DNA of 64,000 nt from NCBI RefSeq assembly GCF_004799665.1, contig NZ_CP031310.1:2472887-2536886 (forward strand), written 5' to 3'. Below are positions 25,583 to 33,399 of the stretch, in pieces (the first letter of the stretch is position 1; each line of letters opens with the position of its first letter). The stretch comes from Halapricum salinum (lineage in GTDB: Archaea; Halobacteriota; Halobacteria; Halobacteriales; Haloarculaceae). Made by a program: the position numbers and the translations under genes. The notes under the pieces were generated by a model that did no database searches, was not told where the DNA came from, and saw nothing but the letters and a program-made list of their open reading frames with translations.

Positions 25583-25702
25583 ATGCCCGAGACTGGTGGC
25601 CGGCCGTGTCCGCGATGCGAGCGGCCGATGTACCGACGTCACTGCAAGTACGTCTGCCCCGAACACGGTGTCGTCTTCGACTGCGCCGACACGTTTTATT
25701 GA
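25583..25702 (+). CDS. 39-residue zinc-finger microprotein (HVO_2523-like)
   Basis: Short frame translating as MPETGGRPCPRCERPM then YRRHCKYVCPEHGVVFDC and ADTFY. Two half-knuckles, CPRC and C...CPEHG...C, give a compact zinc finger. It matches what I recall of the HVO_2523-type haloarchaeal zinc-finger microproteins in length and motif. Encoded between the molybdoenzyme (divergent) and the histidine kinase. Its role is unknown; nucleic-acid or protein binding is possible. Confidence 0.75.
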   Translation: MPETGGRPCPRCERPMYRRHCKYVCPEHGVVFDCADTFY

Positions 25703-25759
25703 GGTCGATCGACTCGAAACCGCTTGCGGATTTATTAGTGTGGAGGAAAACACGGTGGT

Positions 25760-28258
25760 ATGAGCAGTGCCGACGGGCAGCCGATCAGGGTGTTGCACGT
25801 CGACGACGAACCCGACTTCGCCGACCTCGTGGCGACCTATCTCCAGCGCAGCCACGACGACATCAGAGTCGAGACGGCGACCGACGCAGCCGAAGGGTTG
25901 GACGCGCTCGCGGAGACGCCCGTCGACTGTATCGTCAGTGATCACGACATGCCCGGGATGGACGGGCTTGACTTTCTCCGTGCCGTCCGCGACGAGAATC
26001 CTGACCTCCCGTTCATCCTGTTCACCGGCAAGGGAAACGAGGAGATTGCGAGTGATGCGATCTCCGCAGGCGTCACCGAGTACCTCCAGAAAGGGACCGG
26101 GACCGACCAGTACGCCGTTCTGGCGAACCGGATCGAGCGGGCGGTCGGTGAATATCGTGCGAAGAACGCCCTCGAGGAGAGCGAGCGAATGCTCTCGACG
26201 CTGATCAGCAACCTCCCGGGGATGGCCTATCGCTGTCTGAACGAACCCGGGTGGCCGATGGAGTTCGTCAGCGACGGCTGTCGAGAACTCACCGGCTACG
26301 ATTCGGCGGCGTTGGTCGACGGATCGATCGTCTGGGGTGAAGACGTCTTGATCGATGACGACCGAGACGAGCTCTGGGAGACCGTCCAGGCGGCACTCGA
26401 CGCTGGCGATCCGTTCGAGGTCACCTACCGTATCGAGACTGCGGACGGTGAGCGCAAGTGGGTCTGGGAACAGGGTCGCGGCGTCTACGACGACGGGGAA
26501 CTGACGGCGCTCGAGGGAATCATCCTCGACGTCGATACGAGATTGATCGATCCCGCCGACCGCCAGATAGGACGGACGCTCGCCGAGAACGTGACTGGTC
26601 GCGAGCGGATCCTCGAACGGGTCGGCGATGGGTTCCTCGCACTCGACGACGCGTGGACGATCACCTACGCGAACGACCGGGCGGCAGCGCTGGTCGGGCG
26701 GGATACCGAGTCGTTGGTCGGACAGCAGATGTGGGACGTCTTTCCCGAAGGGGTCGGCTCGGACTTCGAGGAGCAGTACGTACAAGCGATGGAGACACAG
26801 CGACCAGCCGAGTTCGAGGCGTACTACGACCCGCTGGATAGCTGGTTCGAAGTACGCGCGTTCCCGGGCGAACACGGGCTGTCGATCTACTTTCGTGACG
26901 TCACCGAGCGACGCGAACGGGAGGACCGTCTCGAACGCTACCGGACGCTCGTCGAGAACGTCGGCGATCCAATGTACGTGCTCGACTACGACGGCACGAT
27001 CACGATGGCAAACCAGGCGATGGCCGATCATCTCGGCTACGATCGCGACGAGATCGTCGGCACACACGCGACGCGGTTCATGTCCGAAGCCGATATCGAG
27101 CGTGGGACCGACCTCCTCCTCGATCTGATGGACAGCGACCGGACCTGGGCGACGTTCGAGATGGAGACCATCCACGCCGACGGTACGCGAACGATCAACG
27201 AGGACAAGATCGCCGCGCTCACAGACCAGGGAGAGTTCGTCGGTTCGGTCGGCGTCATCCGTGACATCACCGAGCGCAAGGCCCGCGAGCGCGAACTCGA
27301 ACGCTACGAGACGATCATCCAGACCGTCGAAGATCCAGTGTACGCACTCGACGCCGAAGGTCGGTTCGCGTTCGTCAACGAGGCCGTCGAGCCGATGACG
27401 GGATACACTCCGGCGGAACTCGTCGGCGAGAGCGTCACGACACTGGTCGCGGAGGACGACTACCGCGCCGGCGTCGAGATGGTCCAGACGCTTCTGGAGG
27501 AGCCCGAACGGACCTACGTGACCTACGAGATCGACCTGCACACCAAAGACGGTGACACGGTCGCTGCCGAGAACCACATCGCGTTGCTCCCGCCCGACGA
27601 AGACGAGTTTACTGGGACTGCCGGCGTCATCCGGGACATCACCGAGCGCAAACAGCGCGAGCGCCGCCTCGAAGAGTTCGCGAGCGTCGTCAGCCACGAC
27701 CTGCAATCCCCGCTGAACGTCATCACCGGTCGTGCGGAACTGGCGCTCGACACTGGCGACTTGGGACACGTCGAGAACATCCTCGACGCCGCCGACCGCA
27801 TGGAGGCGCTCATCGAGGGACTACTGACGCTGGCTCGGCAGGGCGAGGTCGTCGGCGACGTCGAGGAGACATCACTGTCGACTCTCACAGAGCAGGCGTG
27901 GAAACAGGTCCAGACGGCTGCTGCGTCGATTGACCTCCGTGACGATCGCTCACTGGAAGCCGATCCCGACCGGTTGCGGGAACTCCTCGAAAACCTCTTT
28001 TCGAACGCCGTCACCCACGCCGGCGAGGACGTCACCGTCTCGGTCGGGACGACCGACTCGGGATTCTACGTCGCCGACGACGGCGAGGGAATCCCTGCCG
28101 ACCGACGGTCGAAAGTCTTCGAACACGGCCACTCGACCAGCGAAGAAGGGACGGGACTCGGACTGACGATCGTCGCACGGATCGCCGACGCCCACGGTTG
28201 GGACGTGACTGTCACCGACAGCAGTTCGGGCGGCGCTCGCTTCGAGTTCAGCGTCTGA
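25760..28258 (+). CDS. Hybrid histidine kinase: receiver, four PAS domains, HisKA and ATPase
   Basis: 832 residues, no transmembrane segment. Residues 8-130 are a receiver domain with acidic pair DDEP and phosphoacceptor Asp61 (IVSDHDMPGMDG). Four PAS domains follow (about 142-265, 285-390, 395-510, 515-630), each closing with a GVIRDITER-like end. HisKA is at about 640 (FASVVSHDLQSPLNVITGR, His in SHDLQ) and the ATPase domain has LLENLFSNAVTHAG, DDGEGIPADRR and GTGLGLTIV. A cytoplasmic sensor of redox, light or a small ligand is likely. The stop overlaps the convergent VTT-domain gene by 11 bases. Confidence 0.9.
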   Translation: MSSADGQPIRVLHVDDEPDFADLVATYLQRSHDDIRVETATDAAEGLDALAETPVDCIVSDHDMPGMDGLDFLRAVRDENPDLPFILFTGKGNEEIASDAISAGVTEYLQKGTGTDQYAVLANRIERAVGEYRAKNALEESERMLSTLISNLPGMAYRCLNEPGWPMEFVSDGCRELTGYDSAALVDGSIVWGEDVLIDDDRDELWETVQAALDAGDPFEVTYRIETADGERKWVWEQGRGVYDDGELTALEGIILDVDTRLIDPADRQIGRTLAENVTGRERILERVGDGFLALDDAWTITYANDRAAALVGRDTESLVGQQMWDVFPEGVGSDFEEQYVQAMETQRPAEFEAYYDPLDSWFEVRAFPGEHGLSIYFRDVTERREREDRLERYRTLVENVGDPMYVLDYDGTITMANQAMADHLGYDRDEIVGTHATRFMSEADIERGTDLLLDLMDSDRTWATFEMETIHADGTRTINEDKIAALTDQGEFVGSVGVIRDITERKARERELERYETIIQTVEDPVYALDAEGRFAFVNEAVEPMTGYTPAELVGESVTTLVAEDDYRAGVEMVQTLLEEPERTYVTYEIDLHTKDGDTVAAENHIALLPPDEDEFTGTAGVIRDITERKQRERRLEEFASVVSHDLQSPLNVITGRAELALDTGDLGHVENILDAADRMEALIEGLLTLARQGEVVGDVEETSLSTLTEQAWKQVQTAAASIDLRDDRSLEADPDRLRELLENLFSNAVTHAGEDVTVSVGTTDSGFYVADDGEGIPADRRSKVFEHGHSTSEEGTGLGLTIVARIADAHGWDVTVTDSSSGGARFEFSV

Positions 28259-28922
28259 GCCGGGGCCCGTCGACGACGCCACGGTGACGGAGCTGACGAT
28301 AGAGTGGCCCACTCAGGAGGACGATACCCAGGCAACTCGCGGCGATTACCAGCGGGAGCGCCTGTCCCGCTTCTTCGAGGGCGAACGCCCGCATCGAGGC
28401 TCCGGCCACGACGGTCGCGACCACCCACGGCGTCTCGCCCAGGACCGTCCCCAGCACGTAGCGCCCTGGCGGCACGTCAGAGAGTCCGGCCGCGTACGAG
28501 ACGCCGTCGGCTGGCAGCGGGATCAACCGCGCGGCGACCAGCCCGCGGAAGTCACCGGTCACGTCGACGACTGAACTCCCGACCGCGTGCAAGCGAGCGG
28601 TCGGCCCGCGTTCCCGTGGCGCGTATCGGGCCAGCAGATACGGCGGCAAACACGTGTAGACGGCTCCGGCCAGTCCGATCGGTATTCCCAGCACCGGGCC
28701 GTAGACGAACCCGACGAGCAGCGAGAGCGCCGAGATTGGCCACAGCACCAGCGATCGCCCGCCGTACAGGACGATCAGGAGCGCACCGAACAGCACGGGC
28801 CGATCGGCCAGCGCCGTCAGCGACGCGAGGACCCGCTCGGGCGTGAGCACGAGGACGCCGAGCAGGCCAGTCACGCCGAGGGCAAGCCCGCCTGCAAGCT
28901 GAAAGCGCACCTGCCGATCCAT
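28248..28922 (-). CDS. TVP38/TMEM64 family (VTT domain) membrane protein
   Basis: 224 residues from the ATG at 28922; the ATG at 28973 adds a stretch without conservation. Five to six hydrophobic segments. The VTT/SNARE-associated region is visible: WPISALSLLVGFVYGPVLGI followed by GLAGAVYTCLPPYLLARY, then GLVAARLIPLPADGVSYAAG with the conserved R-x-x-P and the FxxGT-like VPPGRYVLGTVLGETPW. Role in haloarchaea unknown; VTT proteins elsewhere act as lipid scramblase-like membrane proteins. Confidence 0.85.
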   Translation of the reverse strand: MDRQVRFQLAGGLALGVTGLLGVLVLTPERVLASLTALADRPVLFGALLIVLYGGRSLVLWPISALSLLVGFVYGPVLGIPIGLAGAVYTCLPPYLLARYAPRERGPTARLHAVGSSVVDVTGDFRGLVAARLIPLPADGVSYAAGLSDVPPGRYVLGTVLGETPWVVATVVAGASMRAFALEEAGQALPLVIAASCLGIVLLSGPLYRQLRHRGVVDGPRLRR

Positions 28923-28978
28923 CGATCCAACGGTGTGGGTCGAGTGGAATACGCCTTGTGGTCGCCCGGGCAATATTC

Positions 28979-29368
28979 ATGACGGCCCCGTCCTATCGTT
29001 CGCCCGTGGACGAGGACACCGACCCCGTCGAACTCGGCGTGACGCTACTGGCGCACCTCGAACACGAGCAACTGTCGCTTGCAGACGCCGTCGACCGCCT
29101 GGAGACGATCACGACCGATCCCAACGTCACCAGAGAGATCCTCGACACCGCCGAAGTCCGGGGGATCATCGACCGCGAGGACGGGATCATCAGTCCACAG
29201 AGCGGATCGTTCGTCCGCTTCGAGAGTCAGGTCGTCTCCAGGGAGGGTGAGTTCGACTGCCGGCGCTGTGGCTCGTCGCTCTCGACAGGCTACTTTATCC
29301 AGTTCGATTTGGGGGAGGTCGGCCCGTTCGGCTCTTCGTGTATTCGGAAAGTCACTGGCCGGGAGTGA
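28979..29368 (+). CDS. Haloarchaeal protein with C-terminal Cys motif (DUF5830-like)
   Basis: 129 residues from the ATG at 28979. The N-terminal part is helical (ELGVTLLAHLEHEQLSLADAVDRLETIT); the C-terminal part has CRRCGSSLSTGYFIQF and GSSCIRKVTG, a likely zinc-ribbon-like unit with CxxC and a single later Cys. It looks like a conserved haloarchaeal protein; the family assignment is from memory and not certain. Divergent from the VTT gene and convergent with the next gene, stops 6 bases apart. Confidence 0.65.
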   Translation: MTAPSYRSPVDEDTDPVELGVTLLAHLEHEQLSLADAVDRLETITTDPNVTREILDTAEVRGIIDREDGIISPQSGSFVRFESQVVSREGEFDCRRCGSSLSTGYFIQFDLGEVGPFGSSCIRKVTGRE

Positions 29369-29374
29369 TCGTCA

Positions 29375-30409
29375 CTATCGACCCTGCCGCAGTTCTTCGA
29401 CCAACTGCTTGATCGCGCCGTGTTGCTTGCGCAGGAGCTCGTTCTGCTTGTTGACGGCCGTCGTCAGCTCCGAGAGCTGGTCGCTGACCTCCTGTAGATC
29501 TTCCTGGGTGAGCGCGTCGGGGTCGGGTCCGTCGGTGGTCTCGATCGACGCCGACTCCGTCTCGCTCAATCCGCTCGCGATCGCCGGCTCTCCGTCTTCC
29601 GTCTCTCCCTTGGTCGGCTCGTCTTCGGCGTCGACGATCGAGCGATTGGTATCGTCTTCTGTGCTCGCGTTGGTCGTCTCGCTATCACCGCCGAGCGGCG
29701 TGATCTCGCTGCCGAAGCTGAACTCGTCGCCCGTGCTTGCCGGCTCCTCGTCGACGCTTTCCTCGTCGGCTTCGGTTTGGAAGTGGCTCTGCAACTCCGA
29801 CATCGAGGTGACGTCGAAGAACTCGAAGACGGCCTTCTGGAGGGTCTTCTCGACGAGTCGAGCTTTGTCGTTCGGAGTCTTGATCCGCTGGGGCCGACCA
29901 TCGACCTGCAGGACGATCTCGGTGGCGACGCTGGCTTTCTCGAACTCTAATCCTGTGAGATCCTCGTAGGCGAAGGTCTCGAAGTCGCTCTCCCAGACCG
30001 AACCGCCGACGTGTTTGACCAGTCGCTGTTCGGCGACGATCAGGGTAAGTTCGCTGAAGCGGAAGGCACCGACGACGCCTTCGTCCTCTTCGAGAACGCG
30101 CTCGGTCGAGAGGATTCCCTCGAGGACGAGTTCGAGGACGTCGCCCGCGACGCCGTTGGGGACGGTCAGCGAGCGCGTGTCTTCGACGTACTCGAAGACG
30201 AACTTGGTCTTTCGTCGGCCCTCGTTGAGACCGAGTCGTTCGACCTCGTGGGGGTATTCGGTGACGCTCTCGTCGCTGAGCAGCCCCTCGGCGCGATAGC
30301 AGAGCAGTCGGGTCGGCGTGAGACAGAGGACGTCCTCGTCGCCGAGCATGATGCCTGTCTGCAGTTCCTCGCCCCCGAGGTGTTCCTGGACGAGCTCCGG
30401 AATCTCCAT
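29375..30409 (-). CDS. Haloarchaeal protein with PH-like domains and C-terminal coiled coil (DUF7115-like)
   Basis: 344 residues from the ATG at 30409. Residues 1-190 contain two repeats of a beta-rich fold suggestive of PH/GRAM-like domains (DEDVLCLTPTRLLCYRAEGL and FRFSELTLIVAEQRLVKHVG). A long acidic Ser/Thr/Glu-rich linker follows (about 200-290), then a coiled coil (LTQEDLQEVSDQLSELTTAV, KQNELLRKQHGAIKQLVEEL). No signal peptide. Function unknown; the layout suggests a cytoplasmic or membrane-associated scaffold. Confidence 0.65.
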   Translation of the reverse strand: MEIPELVQEHLGGEELQTGIMLGDEDVLCLTPTRLLCYRAEGLLSDESVTEYPHEVERLGLNEGRRKTKFVFEYVEDTRSLTVPNGVAGDVLELVLEGILSTERVLEEDEGVVGAFRFSELTLIVAEQRLVKHVGGSVWESDFETFAYEDLTGLEFEKASVATEIVLQVDGRPQRIKTPNDKARLVEKTLQKAVFEFFDVTSMSELQSHFQTEADEESVDEEPASTGDEFSFGSEITPLGGDSETTNASTEDDTNRSIVDAEDEPTKGETEDGEPAIASGLSETESASIETTDGPDPDALTQEDLQEVSDQLSELTTAVNKQNELLRKQHGAIKQLVEELRQGR

Positions 30410-30532
30410 GCTCGGGCTGTGTCCGCCCGACAGCATAAATCCGCGGGGTGGTCACGGGGGGTACGACATCGCCCGACACAGAGGGGGGCAGATGAGAAGC
30501 TTAAAGAGTACCACCACGCTATCACCGGGTGC

Positions 30533-30677
30533 GCCCGGGTGGCTTAGCTGGACATAGCGCCGCACTCATAGGGTTTCACTGTGAACGCGGCACCCATCCC
30601 GGCATGCCCGTCGAGGCGCTGTCGAGCCTCGGACCTGGGTCATGCGGAGATCGAGGGTTCGGAGCCCTCCCCGGGCA
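30533..30677 (+). tRNA. Elongator tRNA-Met (CAT) with intron
   Basis: Acceptor stem GCCCGGG (30533-30539) with CCCGGGC (30670-30676), discriminator A at 30677. Anticodon CAT at 30567-30569 in stem CCGCA/TGCGG. The intron is 30571-30641 (71 bases). The bulge-helix-bulge can be read exactly: outer helix CCGCA/TGCGG, 3' bulge TCA, 4-base helix CTCA/TGGG, 5' bulge TAG, inner helix GGT/ACC, cutting after TA and after TC. The mature tRNA has 74 bases. A TTAAAG box at about 30501 is a probable promoter. Confidence 0.96.
30571..30641 (+). other. tRNA-Met intron
   Basis: 71 bases excised by the archaeal splicing endonuclease at a canonical bulge-helix-bulge one base after the anticodon. The position and length agree with the intron known in haloarchaeal elongator tRNA-Met genes. 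The terminal part folds on itself (GAGGCGCTGTCGAGCCTC is an internal hairpin). Confidence 0.9.
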
Positions 30678-30687
30678 CTTCTATTTC

Positions 30688-30799
30688 GGCACTCGCTCCG
30701 TCGAGTGCCAACTCTCGAAGTGCCGGCGGTGGGCGGAGAACCTGGTTGGATTCACGCGAACGCCAGTGAGCGTGAATGAGGAGAGCGCTTGCGATCTCC
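30688..30799. repeat. Three hairpins between tRNA-Met and the tRNA-end copy
   Basis: Stems: GGCACTCG (30688-30695) with CGAGTGCC (30702-30709); ATTCACGC (30750-30757) with GCGTGAAT (30770-30777); GGAGA (30780-30784) with TCTCC (30795-30799). The first may end tRNA transcription. The others are like the short haloarchaeal palindromes seen at 1970-2062 and 16634-16692. Confidence 0.5.
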
Positions 30800-30808
30800 G
30801 TCGTTCGC

Positions 30809-30823
30809 GAGCCCTCCCCGGGC
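30809..30823 (+). repeat. Direct copy of the tRNA-Met 3' end (possible attachment site)
   Basis: GAGCCCTCCCCGGGC at 30809-30823 is identical to the last 15 paired bases of tRNA-Met at 30662-30676. The bases before it (GTTCGC here, GTTCG in the tRNA) are also nearly the same. Duplication of a tRNA 3' end in direct orientation is the mark of tyrosine-recombinase integration. Directly after it the DNA becomes AT-rich and accessory genes begin. Confidence 0.6.
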
Positions 30824-30897
30824 CTTTTAATACATGCTTTAATTCTGCAGAGCGTCTGTAAATGGTCTTCAGGGTAGATAGTTGCGATATGACTGTT

Positions 30898-32400
30898 CTA
30901 TCGCAACCAATCGCGGCGCTCTTGATAGTCGGCATCTCGGAATGGATCAGGAACCTCGGTTATGTCCGAGGCACTGCCAACCGTGAAAGCCATCCAGTAT
31001 CCAGCGTGCCATCCGAGTGCATCTGTGTCGATTCCTTGGATCGTGATATTCTGAAGAGTATAATATTCGAAGGCATGGTCCGAGTCTTCGTTCATACCGT
31101 AGGCGGTACCGCACGACCCTGGACCGTTCGTGTCCTCACAGAGCTGTATCTGGCCGCCATTGATAATGATCTCTGCTGCCGATCGGTTTCGAGTCATCGT
31201 AACGTTGAGCTCTTCGGCTACATGTGGTGACGAACCGGTATCGTAGTAGTCGACGGCTTTCTCGAACTGGAAGCGGACATCTTCCCGTGGTGCGTCGAAT
31301 GAATTGTAGTCGACGAATACTTCGATCGGATTTTCCCGGAATGGGTTCGTACGCTCCGTCGCGTTGAGTTTGGGTATGCGCGTCGCGTTGACGATTGAGG
31401 CGTTCATAATCGGCATTGGTTCCTGGCCGTGTTGACGGCCGTAGACGTGTCCGAACTCGTGTTTGAGAATGTCGACCGTTGTCTCGTTCGTGTACCCGAC
31501 TTCTATTTGAACGTCTGTCACTGGATCTGCTAGAACACCCCGGCCGTAGAGGTCCGCACATCCGATGAAGTCCCCAGTCTCGAATCCACATGTGTCGATG
31601 TCATCGATCATCGAAACCGTGACATCTGCATGTTCGGCGTCGGGGCGAAAGACGAAGTTTTCGGTGTAGTTGCCGTACTCATGCTCCGCGGCGTCCCAGT
31701 AGTCGAGTGACTGACGAACCAGTGGTGCCCACTCTCTCGTCCCGTCGACCTCGACTGAGAGATTTACCACTACTGTCGACTTGGTTGGCCAGGGATCGAG
31801 ATATTGCGGTGATCGATCACTGAGGGTATCGATTTCGAGTTCCTCGGCTGGTGCCTCGTATCCGATGTACTGCCCTGTTGCGATTTGTACGATACGTTTT
31901 ATATCCGTCTGCCTGTAGATACCCGAGACGATGACGTTCGTGTCTCTATCTGTACTATTGTCCAGTGTGCAGTAGTACCACTCCGTCTCGATCTGGTCTC
32001 CGTTACAATCCTGCACTCGTCCACCGAGGATTATGTGGAAGTCTGCAGCATCTGCGTCGGTCGTATATGTGAACTCGAGTTCGGTTCCGTCGGGCTTTCT
32101 GTTCCACGACTCAACGGCTTCTCGTATGATGGTGGTGTAGTTGGGCTGTACTATCGCTCTCGCTGTCACTGTATAGCGGACCGTTTCTGGGGTTTCGGCC
32201 GTTGGTCTTGCTGCCTCTTCTGGACTATCGTCACTCGTCTGCTGTTCGGCCGTCGATGGTGCTGACGTCGTCTCGTCGGAAATTGTCACTGTCGGCTCTG
32301 ACTGGTCCTGTAATCCTGTACAGCCGGCCAGAACGAGGAGGAGACAACAGCCAAGAACTACTGCGACTCGCAGCCAGGCGTTCCCACCTCGAAATACCAT
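30898..32400 (-). CDS. Secreted lipoprotein with three metzincin-like repeats, one with intact zinc site
   Basis: 500 residues. A lipoprotein signal is at the N-terminus (WLRVAVVLGCCLLLVLAGC), followed by a Ser/Thr/Glu linker. Three related units follow, each with a helix like VRQSLDYWDAAE, then AD-x-x-I beta strands, a Cys pair and a final helix. Only the middle one has a metzincin site, HEFGHVYGRQH at residues 314-324, with a following PIMNAS turn. In unit 1 the aligned helix is IVQIATGQYIG (about 168-178), and in unit 3 ALGWHAGYWMAF (about 459-470); neither could hold zinc. Codon use and GC are lower than in the flanks. A protease active outside the cell is inferred. The 167-base upstream gap (32401-32567) is AT-rich with a TATA-like ATATATCAATATATGG. 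Confidence 0.75.
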   Translation of the reverse strand: MVFRGGNAWLRVAVVLGCCLLLVLAGCTGLQDQSEPTVTISDETTSAPSTAEQQTSDDSPEEAARPTAETPETVRYTVTARAIVQPNYTTIIREAVESWNRKPDGTELEFTYTTDADAADFHIILGGRVQDCNGDQIETEWYYCTLDNSTDRDTNVIVSGIYRQTDIKRIVQIATGQYIGYEAPAEELEIDTLSDRSPQYLDPWPTKSTVVVNLSVEVDGTREWAPLVRQSLDYWDAAEHEYGNYTENFVFRPDAEHADVTVSMIDDIDTCGFETGDFIGCADLYGRGVLADPVTDVQIEVGYTNETTVDILKHEFGHVYGRQHGQEPMPIMNASIVNATRIPKLNATERTNPFRENPIEVFVDYNSFDAPREDVRFQFEKAVDYYDTGSSPHVAEELNVTMTRNRSAAEIIINGGQIQLCEDTNGPGSCGTAYGMNEDSDHAFEYYTLQNITIQGIDTDALGWHAGYWMAFTVGSASDITEVPDPFRDADYQERRDWLR

Positions 32401-32567
32401 ACGCTCTCTTGTGTTTTTTCAGTGAATAATCTACGGGTGCTTGATGGCACGTTCTCCGTAGACAGGGGCCTCACTACACCTCTTTACAGATTCTATATAT
32501 CAATATATGGTATATCCGTCGAGAAAGCCTGTCGTTCCTCGGCGGTGTACAGCTACGTTTCGTTCGA

Positions 32568-33131
32568 TTAACTCGCAGAACGACACTGCCACAACCCACG
32601 ACCGGCAGCCATCGCCTCGCGTTCGGCCTCGGCGTAGCGGTCGCGTTCGGAGAAGTCGGTGTCGTACAGGCGGGCGTGGCCGTCCTCGATCAGGTCGTAG
32701 TTCACCGAGTGGTTCTCGTGAACTACGATCCCCAGGAGTCGGCCGTAGCCACCCCGGGTATCGCCGCCGTGGTCGAGGCGGATCGTGACCCGCTCGCCGT
32801 CGAGTTGCTGTTCGACCACTGAACTGGCGTTCTTGCCGGCGTCCCGGAGGCACGCTCGACCCGACTTGGTGTCGGGCACGCCTTCGAACTCGTCTGGTTG
32901 GGTCTCGACGTGGACTTCGGGAGTGTCGATCCCGAGCAACCGGACGGTCTCGGTCGACCCGTTGGCAAACCGAACGTCGATAGTGTCGCCGTCGACGACG
33001 TCTGTGACTGTGGCTTCGAGCGTCTCACCCTGCTGTGGAGATCCGCCGAGCTCCACAGAGACACTGCAACCGGCCAGCCCGACCAGCGTGAGCGTACAGA
33101 CCGCGAGCACCGCCGTGCGCGTCTGAAACAC
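32568..33131 (-). CDS. Thermonuclease-family (SNase) lipoprotein
   Basis: 187 residues if the GTG at 33131 is the start, which puts a lipoprotein signal at the N-terminus (FQTRTAVLAVCTLTLVGLAGC). The frame is open to an ATG at 33365, but that extension is basic and unlikely. SNase residues are visible: VVDGDTIDV (calcium Asp), VRLLGIDTPEV (Arg and Glu), and GGYGRLLGIVV (second Arg). It would be a cell-surface nuclease. GC is higher than in the adjacent genes of this region. Nothing recognisable in the 268 bases between it and the transposase except the latter's hairpin. Confidence 0.82.
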   Translation of the reverse strand: MFQTRTAVLAVCTLTLVGLAGCSVSVELGGSPQQGETLEATVTDVVDGDTIDVRFANGSTETVRLLGIDTPEVHVETQPDEFEGVPDTKSGRACLRDAGKNASSVVEQQLDGERVTIRLDHGGDTRGGYGRLLGIVVHENHSVNYDLIEDGHARLYDTDFSERDRYAEAEREAMAAGRGLWQCRSAS

Positions 33132-33362
33132 GGGTCGTGATGGGGCCGCGCTACTCTTGGGCGTTCTGGCCGATAAACGAGTATGCGCGATATCGAACCT
33201 TCTGGGCGGTGAAGTTGAGACTATACCTGGTTTAGCGGGGCTGTGATGCGTGAACTTGGCCGGTTCTGTCAACGCAGACCACCTCAAATCACTCCCCAAG
33301 CGGTCATTCCTATCACACTTCCAATTGTATGGGCGAATTTTCGCGACTTCCAACAGTGTAGC

Positions 33363-33394
33363 CACTCAGACGGCGCGCTAACCTAGACTGAGTG
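33363..33394 (-). terminator. Hairpin just past the transposase stop
   Basis: CACTCAG (33363-33369) pairs with CTGAGTG (33388-33394), 5 bases after the transposase stop codon. It could end transcription or belong to the element's end. I could not identify terminal inverted repeats with confidence. Confidence 0.4.
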
Positions 33395-33399
33395 TCTCT

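Noticed and set aside
25571-27769. 732-residue open frame antisense to the hybrid histidine kinase
   Set aside because: No recognisable domains; the sense strand encodes receiver, PAS and kinase motifs.
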